Part shown: one piece after another, positions 1-5,992 of the stretch
Layout of the letters: every line of letters begins with the position of its first letter
Numbering within the stretch: position 1 is the stretch's first letter
Source: Myxococcaceae bacterium
Lineage (GTDB): Bacteria; Myxococcota; Myxococcia; Myxococcales; Myxococcaceae
DNA: 8,957 bases
Direction: 5' to 3'
Assembly (NCBI GenBank): GCA_018262385.1
Contig: JAGSPQ010000074.1
Span: forward strand, 1-8,957
Translations under genes and position numbers: made by a program
The notes under the pieces: generated by a model
Told to the model about the DNA's origin: nothing
Databases searched by the model: none
The model's input: the letters and a program-made list of their open reading frames with translations, nothing else

Positions 1-384
1 CTTGCCGCGCAGCGCGCACAGCAAGGAGCCGCCCCGGGTGTCCATCGCCTTCAGCTCGTCCGCGCTGCTCACGTAGGCGGTCGCCTGCTCGAAGGTGAAG
101 TCGGTCGGGGTGTTCGCCGCCACCTGCACCGAGAGCTTCTCCTCGCCCGCCTTGACCACCTTCTCGTCCACCACCAGCTCGTAGACCGCCTTCTCGATCG
201 TCACCGCCTCGGTCGCGCTCAGCTTGCCGGTGAACCGCAGCTTGAACTCGGTCAGGCTCTGGCTGACCACCACCAACTCCTGGCTCGGAATCGTCGGCGG
301 TGGCGCTTCCGCCTTCACCTCGACCGTCTTGCACGCCGCGAGCAAGCCCAGCCCGGCCAACAGCCACCACAGGTTGCGAGTCAT
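1..384 (-). CDS. LEA type 2-like lipoprotein (C-terminal part outside window)
   Basis: The visible 128 residues begin with a lipoprotein signal: a short basic start (MTRN), a Trp/Leu-rich core and the lipobox LAAC with the lipidated Cys at residue 18. A Pro-rich linker (about 27-34) follows. Residues about 38-100 alternate like a LEA-2/WHy beta-sandwich, including an 'EKAVYELVVDEKVVKAGEEK' stretch and a basic-hydrophobic strand near 'FKLRF'. LEA-2 domains occur in bacterial envelope lipoproteins of mostly unknown role, so I infer a periplasm-facing or outer-membrane-anchored protein. The ATG overlaps the TGA of the gene before it (ATGA, bases 381-384), which suggests translational coupling; GGGGA lies five bases upstream of the ATG. 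The C-terminus is cut by the window edge, so the full length and the possibility of a second LEA-2 repeat are unknown. The lipoprotein call is firm; the fold call is by pattern only. Confidence 0.75.
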   Translation of the reverse strand, partial: MTRNLWWLLAGLGLLAACKTVEVKAEAPPPTIPSQELVVVSQSLTEFKLRFTGKLSATEAVTIEKAVYELVVDEKVVKAGEEKLSVQVAANTPTDFTFEQATAYVSSADELKAMDTRGGSLLCALRGK

Positions 385-1145
385 GGAGTCCCCGTGCTGC
401 ATGGTTTCTCGCCCGCGTCGGAGGTCGGGTCGATGGTGCGAATCCGCTGCAGCCGGTACTGCGCCGAGCTGCCCCCCGCGAGCTGGAAGGTCGAGGAGAA
501 GTTGATGAACCCCACCTCGGGCACCCAGATCCGCAGGCCGTCGCTGCCGTGGTCCGGGCTCTCGGAGAACAGCATCTGCATCCCCCCGTCCCAGGGCGTG
601 GCCCGCGCCGGCACCGTGATCTGGCTGGTCGTCGCCTCCGCCAGCGTCACCCGGTAGGTGGTGCTCTCGCTCATCCGGTTGCTGCCGCCCAGCAGCACGT
701 CGGCGTTCGAGGTGCTCTGCAGGTTGCTGCCGACGTTCGCGCCCTTGTCCAGCCAGCCGACCCCGACGATCTCGTTGGCGGTGTTCTTGTAGGTCACCGA
801 CTGCCCGCCCGAGAACTCCCGGCGCATCAGCAGCAGGGTGCCGTCCTTGATCCCGAACGAGTCGGTCATCTTCTTCTGACCGCCGATGCTGTACTCGACC
901 CCGATCGTCTTCACTCCGCCCTCGAGGGTGAAGATCTCGCGCACGAACACCCCCACCGCCGGAGGGTTGGTCGCCGTCGGCCCGTCCGCGTACTCGAAGC
1001 AGGTGTTGAGCAGCAGCCCGAAGCTCTTCTGCGCCACGCAGTCGAGTCCACAGCTGGTGTCGATCGGCGTCCCCGCATCGACCGGCTTGGAGGGAGTGCC
1101 GCAGGCGATCAGCGTCGTCAGGCAGACCAGCAGGAGGCTTCTCAT
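381..1145 (-). CDS. Lipoprotein of unknown family, Cys-containing
   Basis: This is a 254-residue predicted lipoprotein. It has a short basic start (MRS), a hydrophobic core and the lipobox LIAC with Cys15, then a 'VDAG' linker of the kind common in myxobacterial lipoproteins. The mature part has Cys32, Cys36, Cys49 and Cys249, which could form disulfides in the periplasm. The rest is rich in Gly, Ser and Thr with alternating strand-like segments (about 63-130 and 160-235), so a secreted beta-rich domain is likely; I do not recognise the family. The reading frame stays open upstream of base 1145, but the signal peptide directly after this ATG fixes the start. The upstream Shine-Dalgarno is weak. 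Its stop codon overlaps the start of the LEA-2-like gene, so the two probably form one transcript. It is divergent from the metallopeptidase gene. Confidence 0.8.
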   Translation of the reverse strand: MRSLLLVCLTTLIACGTPSKPVDAGTPIDTSCGLDCVAQKSFGLLLNTCFEYADGPTATNPPAVGVFVREIFTLEGGVKTIGVEYSIGGQKKMTDSFGIKDGTLLLMRREFSGGQSVTYKNTANEIVGVGWLDKGANVGSNLQSTSNADVLLGGSNRMSESTTYRVTLAEATTSQITVPARATPWDGGMQMLFSESPDHGSDGLRIWVPEVGFINFSSTFQLAGGSSAQYRLQRIRTIDPTSDAGEKPCSTGTP

Positions 1146-1223
1146 GCCGCCGTCGCTTAGCAGGAAAGGTTGCCGACCACGACAACGAGGGCGGTTCGCT
1201 CTACTGTCGCCGTTCAGATCGCC
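1146..1223. promoter_or_regulatory. Divergent intergenic region, probably holds promoters for both sides
   Basis: This 78-base gap separates two divergent gene pairs, so promoters in both directions are expected here. On the plus strand a poor sigma70-like arrangement can be seen: ACGACA (1179-1184), 17 bases, then TACTGT (1202-1207), about 16 bases before the GTG at 1224. The match is weak and is given only as a candidate. If a TTG at 1170 were used instead, most of this region would be coding. No clear operator or dyad was seen. Confidence 0.25.
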
Positions 1224-1865
1224 GTGGCTTCCCGTCCCGATTTCAACCGCGCCGTTCGCCGCCTGTTGTGGCACGTCGCCAGGACGATGCCCGAGTTCTC
1301 GCACCTCGAGCCATCGCGGATCCTCGTCGTCGCCGGCGAAGCGCGCCGGGCCTCGCACGCCACCGTCAAGCCGCTCGCGTTCGGCGAGGGCCTGCGCACC
1401 GACGCGCTGGGCCGCCACAAGCCGCTGGTGAAGGTCGCAGGGAAGCGGATGCTCTACTGCATCACCCTGCGCCCGCTGTTCTTCCGCAGCAGCGGCGCGC
1501 GCGAGCGGGTCGCCACCGTGCTCCACGAGCTGTTCCACATCTCGACCGCCTTCGATGGCACCCTCGACTCCACCCGCCGCCACTCGTCGATGGGCAAGCG
1601 GTTCGCGGTGAAGTTCCTCCCGCTCGAGCGGCGGCTGTGGCGCGGCCTGCCCCCCGAGCTCCTCGCCCCCTTCGCCCACGACGGCGACGTCCGGGTGCTG
1701 CAGTGGCTCGAGCGGCCCTCGGCCTGGCTGCCGGGCGAGAAAGCCAGCTCGCGGCGGATTTATACCGAAGCCCATTTGTTCATCGGAGTGATACGGATGA
1801 AGACCCGCCGCGCCAAGGCGGTGCGCTCTCCTCCGACCCACGAAAAGAGCGGCGCCCTCCACTAA
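1224..1865 (+). CDS. Putative HELFH zinc metallopeptidase-like protein
   Basis: This is a protein of 213 residues if it starts at GTG 1224. Its key feature is HELFH (His101, Glu102, His105), the zinc-binding and catalytic signature of HExxH metallopeptidases, followed 15 residues later by His120 in 'RRHS', a candidate third ligand. The motif sits in a helix after the hydrophobic strand 'MLYCITL'. There is no signal peptide or membrane segment, so it should be cytoplasmic. The small size, the single short catalytic core and the basic tail resemble the putative phage-type metallopeptidase family (PF18894-like); I assign this from memory of the motif. The start is uncertain: a TTG at 1170 is in frame but AGGAAAGG abuts it too closely, while GTG 1224 has no Shine-Dalgarno. 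The downstream ATPase begins 7 bases after the TAA, so they form an operon. The last 35 codons use more A/T-ending codons than the rest. Substrate unknown. Confidence 0.7.
   Translation: MASRPDFNRAVRRLLWHVARTMPEFSHLEPSRILVVAGEARRASHATVKPLAFGEGLRTDALGRHKPLVKVAGKRMLYCITLRPLFFRSSGARERVATVLHELFHISTAFDGTLDSTRRHSSMGKRFAVKFLPLERRLWRGLPPELLAPFAHDGDVRVLQWLERPSAWLPGEKASSRRIYTEAHLFIGVIRMKTRRAKAVRSPPTHEKSGALH
1779..1801. repeat. Small inverted repeat in an AT-rich patch near the end of the metallopeptidase gene
   Basis: TTCATC (1779-1784) and GATGAA (1796-1801) are perfect inverted copies separated by 11 bases. They lie at the end of a locally AT-rich stretch (about 1757-1801) that contains TTTATA and several A/T-ending codons, unusual in this window. 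It sits about 72 bases upstream of the ATPase start and could be an internal operator or promoter element, but a six-base dyad also arises easily by chance. Confidence 0.2.
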
Positions 1866-1872
1866 AGGTCCT

Positions 1873-2916
1873 ATGCCCCACCCCCTGGTCGAGCAGTACG
1901 AGAAGGCCCTCTACGAGCTGCCCGAAGCCTGGCGGGCGCGTCGCCCGCTCGAGGACGAGGTCGCCAAGGCGCTCACCGGCGGGCGCCACGCGGCGATTCG
2001 CGGCTTCTGGCGAATCGGAAAGACCGAGCTGATGAAGGGCGCGCTCAAGGCCGCCTGCGCCCGCACCGGCGGCGCCGCGTTCTTCATCGACCTGCGCGAC
2101 GCCGAGGCCGCCACTCCGGACGGGATCCGCGCCCTGCTGAAGAGCTCGGTCGAGAAGTTCGTCAAGCGGGTCGGCGCCGAGTCGGTGACCGTCGACGCCC
2201 TCAAGCCGTGGGCGGCGCTGGGCGAGCTCGAGGCGGCGATCTTCGTCGGCATCGACGAGCTGATCGCGCTCAAGGCGCTCGGGCCCGAGGCGGTCACCTC
2301 GCTGTTCCAGACGATGTTCAGCGCGCCGAAGAACGTCCACCTCGTGCTGGTCGCCCACCGGCACCAGGCGATCGACGCCGCGTTCAACGATCTGCTGCTG
2401 TGCCGCCCCGACGTGGTCACCTTCCCGATCCCGGTGCTGACCGACGACGAGGCGATCACCCTCGTCAACGCGCCCTGCGACCAGCAGCCGGCGCGCTTCT
2501 CGGCCGAGGCGGCAGAAGGGCTGGCCCAGGTCGCCGGCCACCGCCCGTGGGAGATCTTCACCCTCTGCCTGCTCGCCGCCCGCACCCTGCCCGACGACTT
2601 CAAGGGCGAAGTGGGGGTGGACCAGATCGAGCCGCTGTTCAACCTCGACGTGCTCACCGCCCAGGAAGAAGGAGCGGCGGTGGTCGAGAACTACCTGCGG
2701 GTGCTGGCGACGGCGATGAGCCCGGGTGAGCGCACGGTGATCGATCTGCTCGCGGTCGGCGGAGAAGGCGAGGCCACCGCCGACGCGGTCGCGCTGCTCG
2801 AGGAGGCCGGGTGGATCACCTCGGGCGAAGGCTACGCGCTGCGCGGGACGCTGTTCGAGGCGATCGCCAACGGGGTGGCCAGCGGCGAGATCCGGGTCAA
2901 GGTCGAGCCGGGCTGA
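1873..2916 (+). CDS. AAA+/STAND-type ATPase with C-terminal winged-helix-like region
   Basis: This 347-residue P-loop ATPase has a perfect Walker A, GFWRIGKT (44-51), a hydrophobic strand with Walker B Asp128-Glu129 (FVGIDE), a sensor-1-like strand 'VHLVLVAHRH' (155-164), and 'AGHRPWEIF' (221-229), which matches the GxP element found in archaeal-type ATPase_2/AAA_16 proteins. Residues about 283-330 ('SPGERTVIDLL' then a 'LLEEAGWI' helix and short strands) look like a winged helix, so binding to DNA or a protein partner is possible. There is no signal peptide or membrane segment; it should be cytoplasmic. The ATG has AAAGG four bases upstream and lies 7 bases after the metallopeptidase stop, so they are co-transcribed. 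Such ATPases often work as switches or remodelling factors; which one applies here cannot be seen. The next gene is convergent, only 15 bases away. Confidence 0.8.
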   Translation: MPHPLVEQYEKALYELPEAWRARRPLEDEVAKALTGGRHAAIRGFWRIGKTELMKGALKAACARTGGAAFFIDLRDAEAATPDGIRALLKSSVEKFVKRVGAESVTVDALKPWAALGELEAAIFVGIDELIALKALGPEAVTSLFQTMFSAPKNVHLVLVAHRHQAIDAAFNDLLLCRPDVVTFPIPVLTDDEAITLVNAPCDQQPARFSAEAAEGLAQVAGHRPWEIFTLCLLAARTLPDDFKGEVGVDQIEPLFNLDVLTAQEEGAAVVENYLRVLATAMSPGERTVIDLLAVGGEGEATADAVALLEEAGWITSGEGYALRGTLFEAIANGVASGEIRVKVEPG

Positions 2917-2931
2917 GCCGCGGGCCGAAGG

Positions 2932-4098
2932 TCAGTTGCCGACGAAGAAGCGCTGCACCAGCTTCTCCATCCAGGCCGAGACCGAGGCCACCCGCGCCGC
3001 CGAAGCCCGGGTCTCTTCGGTGCCGCTGGCGATCATCCGCACGTCTTCCGACAGCTCGCCGACCGCCCGCGCCGCGTCGGTGGTGGCCGAGCGCTGCTGG
3101 CCGGTGGCGTGAGAGATCAGCTCGGCCGCCGAGGCCGTCTCGTGCACGGCCTCGATGATTCCCCCCAGGTTCTGCAGCGCCGCGATCGCCCGCGAGTGGC
3201 CGCTGGCGGCGACCTCGATGTTCGCCCCCGCGCGCTCGCGCACCTTCTCGGTCGCCTGCCGCACGGCGGTGATCAAGCCCGAGACCTCGGTGGCATTGCT
3301 CATCACCCGCGCCGACAGCCGCCGCATCTCGTCGGCCACGATCGCGAACCCGCGCCCCGCCGTGCCCGCCCGCGCCGCCTCGAGCGAGGCGTTGAGCGCC
3401 AGCATGTCCGACCGATCGGCCACCTCGGTGATCAGCCGGATCACCGCGTCGATCTGCTGCACCGACTTGCTCAGCGAGTCGACCGCGGTCGCCACCAGCG
3501 AGGCGTTCTCTTCCACCTCGCTCATCAGCACCGAGAAGTCCTGCACCGCGCTGCTGCCCGCCGTCGACGCCACCTGCGACTGCTTCGACAGCGCGGCCAC
3601 CGTCTCCGAGCTCCGGGCGATCTCGCCCGAGGTGGCGTTGAGCTGGGCCAGCGTCACCGCCAGGCTCTTGCTGGTGGTGGCCTGGGCGTTGAGCACGTCG
3701 GCGCTCTTCTCCAGCAGCGCGTGGGTGTTGCGGCTGCCGGTGCCCAGCTCGGTCGCGGCGACCTTGATCGCCTGGACGAACTCGCGCAGCAGCTGGGCCG
3801 ACTGGTTCACCGCGTCGTAGAGCGCAGCCACCCCGAGCGAGGGGGAAGAGTTGACGATCGCGCTCTGGGTCAGATCGCCCTGGATCACCAGCCGGGCCAG
3901 CGAGTCGGCGGCGATGTCGATCGACTTCTCGAGCTCCAGCGACTTGAAGGTCTCTTCGTCGCGCGCCCGCTTCACCGCCGCCTTCGCCGCGGCGATCAAC
4001 TTCTCGGCCCCGGGGGGCAAGGGATCGTCCGAGCTCCACTTGCCGGCAGCCCACTGCTCGAACAGCCCGGTCAAGGAGGTGAGGGCGGCGTCGTCCAA
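2932..4098 (-). CDS. Soluble methyl-accepting chemotaxis receptor (MCP signalling domain)
   Basis: This is a 388-residue cytoplasmic receptor. It has the hallmark MCP hairpin tip at about 226-261: 'LALNASLEAARAG' (233-245), then 'GRGFAIVADEMRRL' (248-261). Glu240 and Arg243, in positions that contact CheA/CheW and trimer partners in E. coli receptors, are kept. The usual QTN before the tip is R-S-D (229-231). Long heptad-patterned helices flank the tip (about 117-225 and 262-375). 'ASGTEETRAS' (357-366) fits the methylation consensus, with Glu361/Glu362 as the likely sites; Gln334-Gln335 lies 27 residues earlier, in near register. There is no transmembrane segment and no recognisable periplasmic or PAS domain; the first 110 residues are of unknown type. 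FrzCD of Myxococcus is a known soluble receptor of this style, but I do not claim orthology. No CheA, CheW, CheR or CheB gene is nearby. The TTG start is fixed by AGGAAG seven bases upstream and the lack of any other start. Confidence 0.92.
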   Translation of the reverse strand: MDDAALTSLTGLFEQWAAGKWSSDDPLPPGAEKLIAAAKAAVKRARDEETFKSLELEKSIDIAADSLARLVIQGDLTQSAIVNSSPSLGVAALYDAVNQSAQLLREFVQAIKVAATELGTGSRNTHALLEKSADVLNAQATTSKSLAVTLAQLNATSGEIARSSETVAALSKQSQVASTAGSSAVQDFSVLMSEVEENASLVATAVDSLSKSVQQIDAVIRLITEVADRSDMLALNASLEAARAGTAGRGFAIVADEMRRLSARVMSNATEVSGLITAVRQATEKVRERAGANIEVAASGHSRAIAALQNLGGIIEAVHETASAAELISHATGQQRSATTDAARAVGELSEDVRMIASGTEETRASAARVASVSAWMEKLVQRFFVGN

Positions 4099-4105
4099 GG
4101 ACTGA

Positions 4106-4111
4106 CTTCCT
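4106..4111 (-). promoter_or_regulatory. Shine-Dalgarno AGGAAG that decides a TTG start
   Basis: On the minus strand AGGAAG lies seven bases before the TTG at 4098-4096. No ATG or GTG occurs in frame near it, and the ATG upstream is in a different frame. This makes TTG the likely start of the receptor. The whole divergent gap to the next gene (4099-4150) is only 52 bases; no convincing -35/-10 pair was seen in it. Confidence 0.6.
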
Positions 4112-4150
4112 ACAAGAAACCCGGGGTGGGCGCTTCATCCGAGCGCGTGT

Positions 4151-5992
4151 ATGGTCTGCCGCCTCTTGCGCCGATCCCTGCTTCTGTTCCTTTGCGTCAG
4201 CGCCTGCGTGCCCACCCAGCCCCCTGCCACGCGGGAAATCATTCACTTGCACGGCAACGCGTATGAGCGCGGCAAGCAACACGGCGAGAAGCTGAAGTCG
4301 AAGATCCACAGCTTCTACACCACGCTGCTCACCGCCTCGCTCTTCCCCTACCTCGGCCGCGAGCAGCCGGTGATCGCCAGCCTGCTCAACGAGTACGACG
4401 GAGAGCGCTACCAGAACGGCCAGTTCGCCTACCAGCTGCTGCTCGACTCGGCGAAGACGATGGAGAAGTCGCTCACCAAGGCCCAGCGCGACGAGCTGCG
4501 CGGGATCTCCGACGGCTCGGGGCTCTCGTACGACGAGGTGCTGGTGCTCAACACCTTCGTCGACTCGGTGCTGGCGGTGCGGGGCATCGCGCTGGCGATC
4601 CGGCTCTCGCGCGCGCCACTGCTGACCCGGCTGGAGTTCGTCGGGGCGCTCAGCGACGGCGCCGACAACGACGGTGACGGGCTGATCGACGAGGCCGGCG
4701 AGGGGATCTTCGATCCCTTCGTCCCCGACGGCTACGCCAACGCGGTGGAGCTCTTGCCCAACACCACCCTCAAGCTCACCTTCCAGGACCCGCAAGGGGT
4801 CGACCAGGAGTCGATGCGGCTGGTGCTCAACGGCCAGATCTTCACCCGGGCGCTCGGCGGGCTGGCCTTCGAGAGTCCCGCCGAGGACACCCTGGTGGTC
4901 ACCTTCACCCCGCCCGCCGCGCTGGCGGCCGGCTCGACCCAGACCCTGGTGGTCACCGCCGGCGACAAGCTGGAAGTCACCCAGCCGCCGCCGGCGCACC
5001 TGAGCTTCATGCGCGACGAGGAGCTGCTCTTCACCGTCCAGGGAGCCGGCCTCACCCCCGCCCAGGTCAAGCGGCCGGCGCTGACCGGCGGCCGCACCCG
5101 CCCCCCGCCGGTAGGCTTCGCGCTCACCGGCGCCGCCAGCACCGCCGGCCCGCTGCTGGGCCACCACTTCGCGCTGCTCGACGCCAACACCGCCCACAAG
5201 CACACCGTGGTCACCGTTCACCATCCCGACGACGGCTCGCCCGCCTACGCCACCGTCGGCTGGGCCGGAGTCGCCTACGGGCTGGTCGGGATGTCCGAGC
5301 GCGGGGTCGGCTACGCGTGCAACCCGTCCGACACCCTCGACAACTCGGTGGTGGGCAGCGTGCTCGAGCAGGTCGCCGACCTGTCGAAGGCCCGGCTGAA
5401 CGCGAAAGGGACGCCGATCGGCTTCGTCGGCCGCAAGGTCCTCGAGACCGCCGGCGACACCCTCGCCGGGATCGAAGTGTTCAAGGCCAACAAGCACGTC
5501 TACGGCTGGAACTGCCTGATCGCCGATTCGTCCGGGCTGCTGCGCTCGGTCGAGGTCGACTCCGACGTCTTCAAGAGCGGCGACTCGGTCTTCACCGTCG
5601 CCCCCGCCGATCGCGATGCGGCGGGCGAGCGGATCGCCAGCGTGAACGACGAGTCGCTGATCGCCGCCTCGGCCTACCGGGTCAACACCAACGACGTGAT
5701 CACCTTGAACCTCGCCGGGCAGCGGGTGGTCCCCCAGAAAGTCTGGAGCACCTTCTTCTACCGCTCGCGCCGGGTGGTCGACGCGGTCGCCCGCAAGCTC
5801 ACCGGCCCCTTGAGCGTCGAAGCCGCCGAAGCGCTGCTGGGCGACGACGAGCTGGTCGACAAGTCCGACAGCATGACCGCCGCGGTGCTCGAGCTGGCGG
5901 CGAAGAAGCTCCACTACGCGATCGGCCAGGTGCCGGCCACCAGCGCCCCGTTCCTCACCTTCGACTTCAATGCCCCGGAGAGCGCACCTTGA
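4151..5992 (+). CDS. C45 (acyltransferase/AAT-like) Ntn-hydrolase-fold lipoprotein with inserted domain
   Basis: This 613-residue protein carries a lipoprotein signal with lipobox VSAC (Cys19). Residues 32-52 ('LHGNAYERGKQHGEKLKSKI') and 113-140 ('RGISDGSGLSYDEVLVLN') match the first half of C45/isopenicillin-N acyltransferase-like proteins. The second half continues at 323-344 ('FALTGAASTAGPLLGHHF') and 370-391 ('GVAYGLVGMSERGVGYACN'), which correspond to the family's strands after the nucleophile. Between them lies an insertion: a calcium-loop-like DNDGDGLIDE (172-181) and an Ig-like beta domain (about 193-278). Family members cut themselves before a Cys that becomes the nucleophile; here the expected position (about Pro320) has no Cys, Ser or Thr, so it may be an inactive or altered enzyme. 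It leads the barrel and S45 acylase genes, with a TTGA overlap at its 3' end. The family call is solid by motif; activity is doubtful. Confidence 0.8.
   Translation: MVCRLLRRSLLLFLCVSACVPTQPPATREIIHLHGNAYERGKQHGEKLKSKIHSFYTTLLTASLFPYLGREQPVIASLLNEYDGERYQNGQFAYQLLLDSAKTMEKSLTKAQRDELRGISDGSGLSYDEVLVLNTFVDSVLAVRGIALAIRLSRAPLLTRLEFVGALSDGADNDGDGLIDEAGEGIFDPFVPDGYANAVELLPNTTLKLTFQDPQGVDQESMRLVLNGQIFTRALGGLAFESPAEDTLVVTFTPPAALAAGSTQTLVVTAGDKLEVTQPPPAHLSFMRDEELLFTVQGAGLTPAQVKRPALTGGRTRPPPVGFALTGAASTAGPLLGHHFALLDANTAHKHTVVTVHHPDDGSPAYATVGWAGVAYGLVGMSERGVGYACNPSDTLDNSVVGSVLEQVADLSKARLNAKGTPIGFVGRKVLETAGDTLAGIEVFKANKHVYGWNCLIADSSGLLRSVEVDSDVFKSGDSVFTVAPADRDAAGERIASVNDESLIAASAYRVNTNDVITLNLAGQRVVPQKVWSTFFYRSRRVVDAVARKLTGPLSVEAAEALLGDDELVDKSDSMTAAVLELAAKKLHYAIGQVPATSAPFLTFDFNAPESAP
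5977..5980 (+). promoter_or_regulatory. Shine-Dalgarno GGAG for the TTG start of the barrel gene
   Basis: GGAG lies eight bases before the TTG at 5989-5991. That TTG overlaps the TGA (5990-5992) of the C45-like gene. It is followed immediately by a typical signal peptide (MKRALVLFLAAA), which makes it the convincing start although the frame is open further upstream. Confidence 0.6.

Noticed and set aside
300..1160. Plus-strand open frame of 286 codons opposite the two lipoprotein genes
   Set aside because: Pro/Arg/Ala/His-biased and lacks motifs; the minus strand has lipoboxes in the right places.
1269..1283. TGGCACG resembling the -24 element of a sigma54 promoter
   Set aside because: The -12 element is missing at the right spacing, and the site is inside the metallopeptidase gene.
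1146..1862. Upstream extension of the 381-1145 lipoprotein frame to a 493-residue protein
   Set aside because: The extension lies opposite the HELFH gene and would bury the lipoprotein signal inside the protein.
1797..1865. Separate small gene of 22 codons from ATG 1797 with GGAG upstream
   Set aside because: It is in the same frame as the metallopeptidase gene and most simply is its C-terminal end.
2905..2931. Possible terminator between the convergent ATPase and receptor genes
   Set aside because: GC-rich with small palindromes (GGCTGAGCC, CCGCGG) but no stable stem with a loop and no T-run on either strand.
2897..5914. A very long minus-strand open frame (about 1000 codons) across the receptor and the C45-like gene
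   Set aside because: Low-complexity Gly/Arg/Ala/Asp/Val composition with no motif; it is a GC-rich shadow of genes with strong motifs in other frames.
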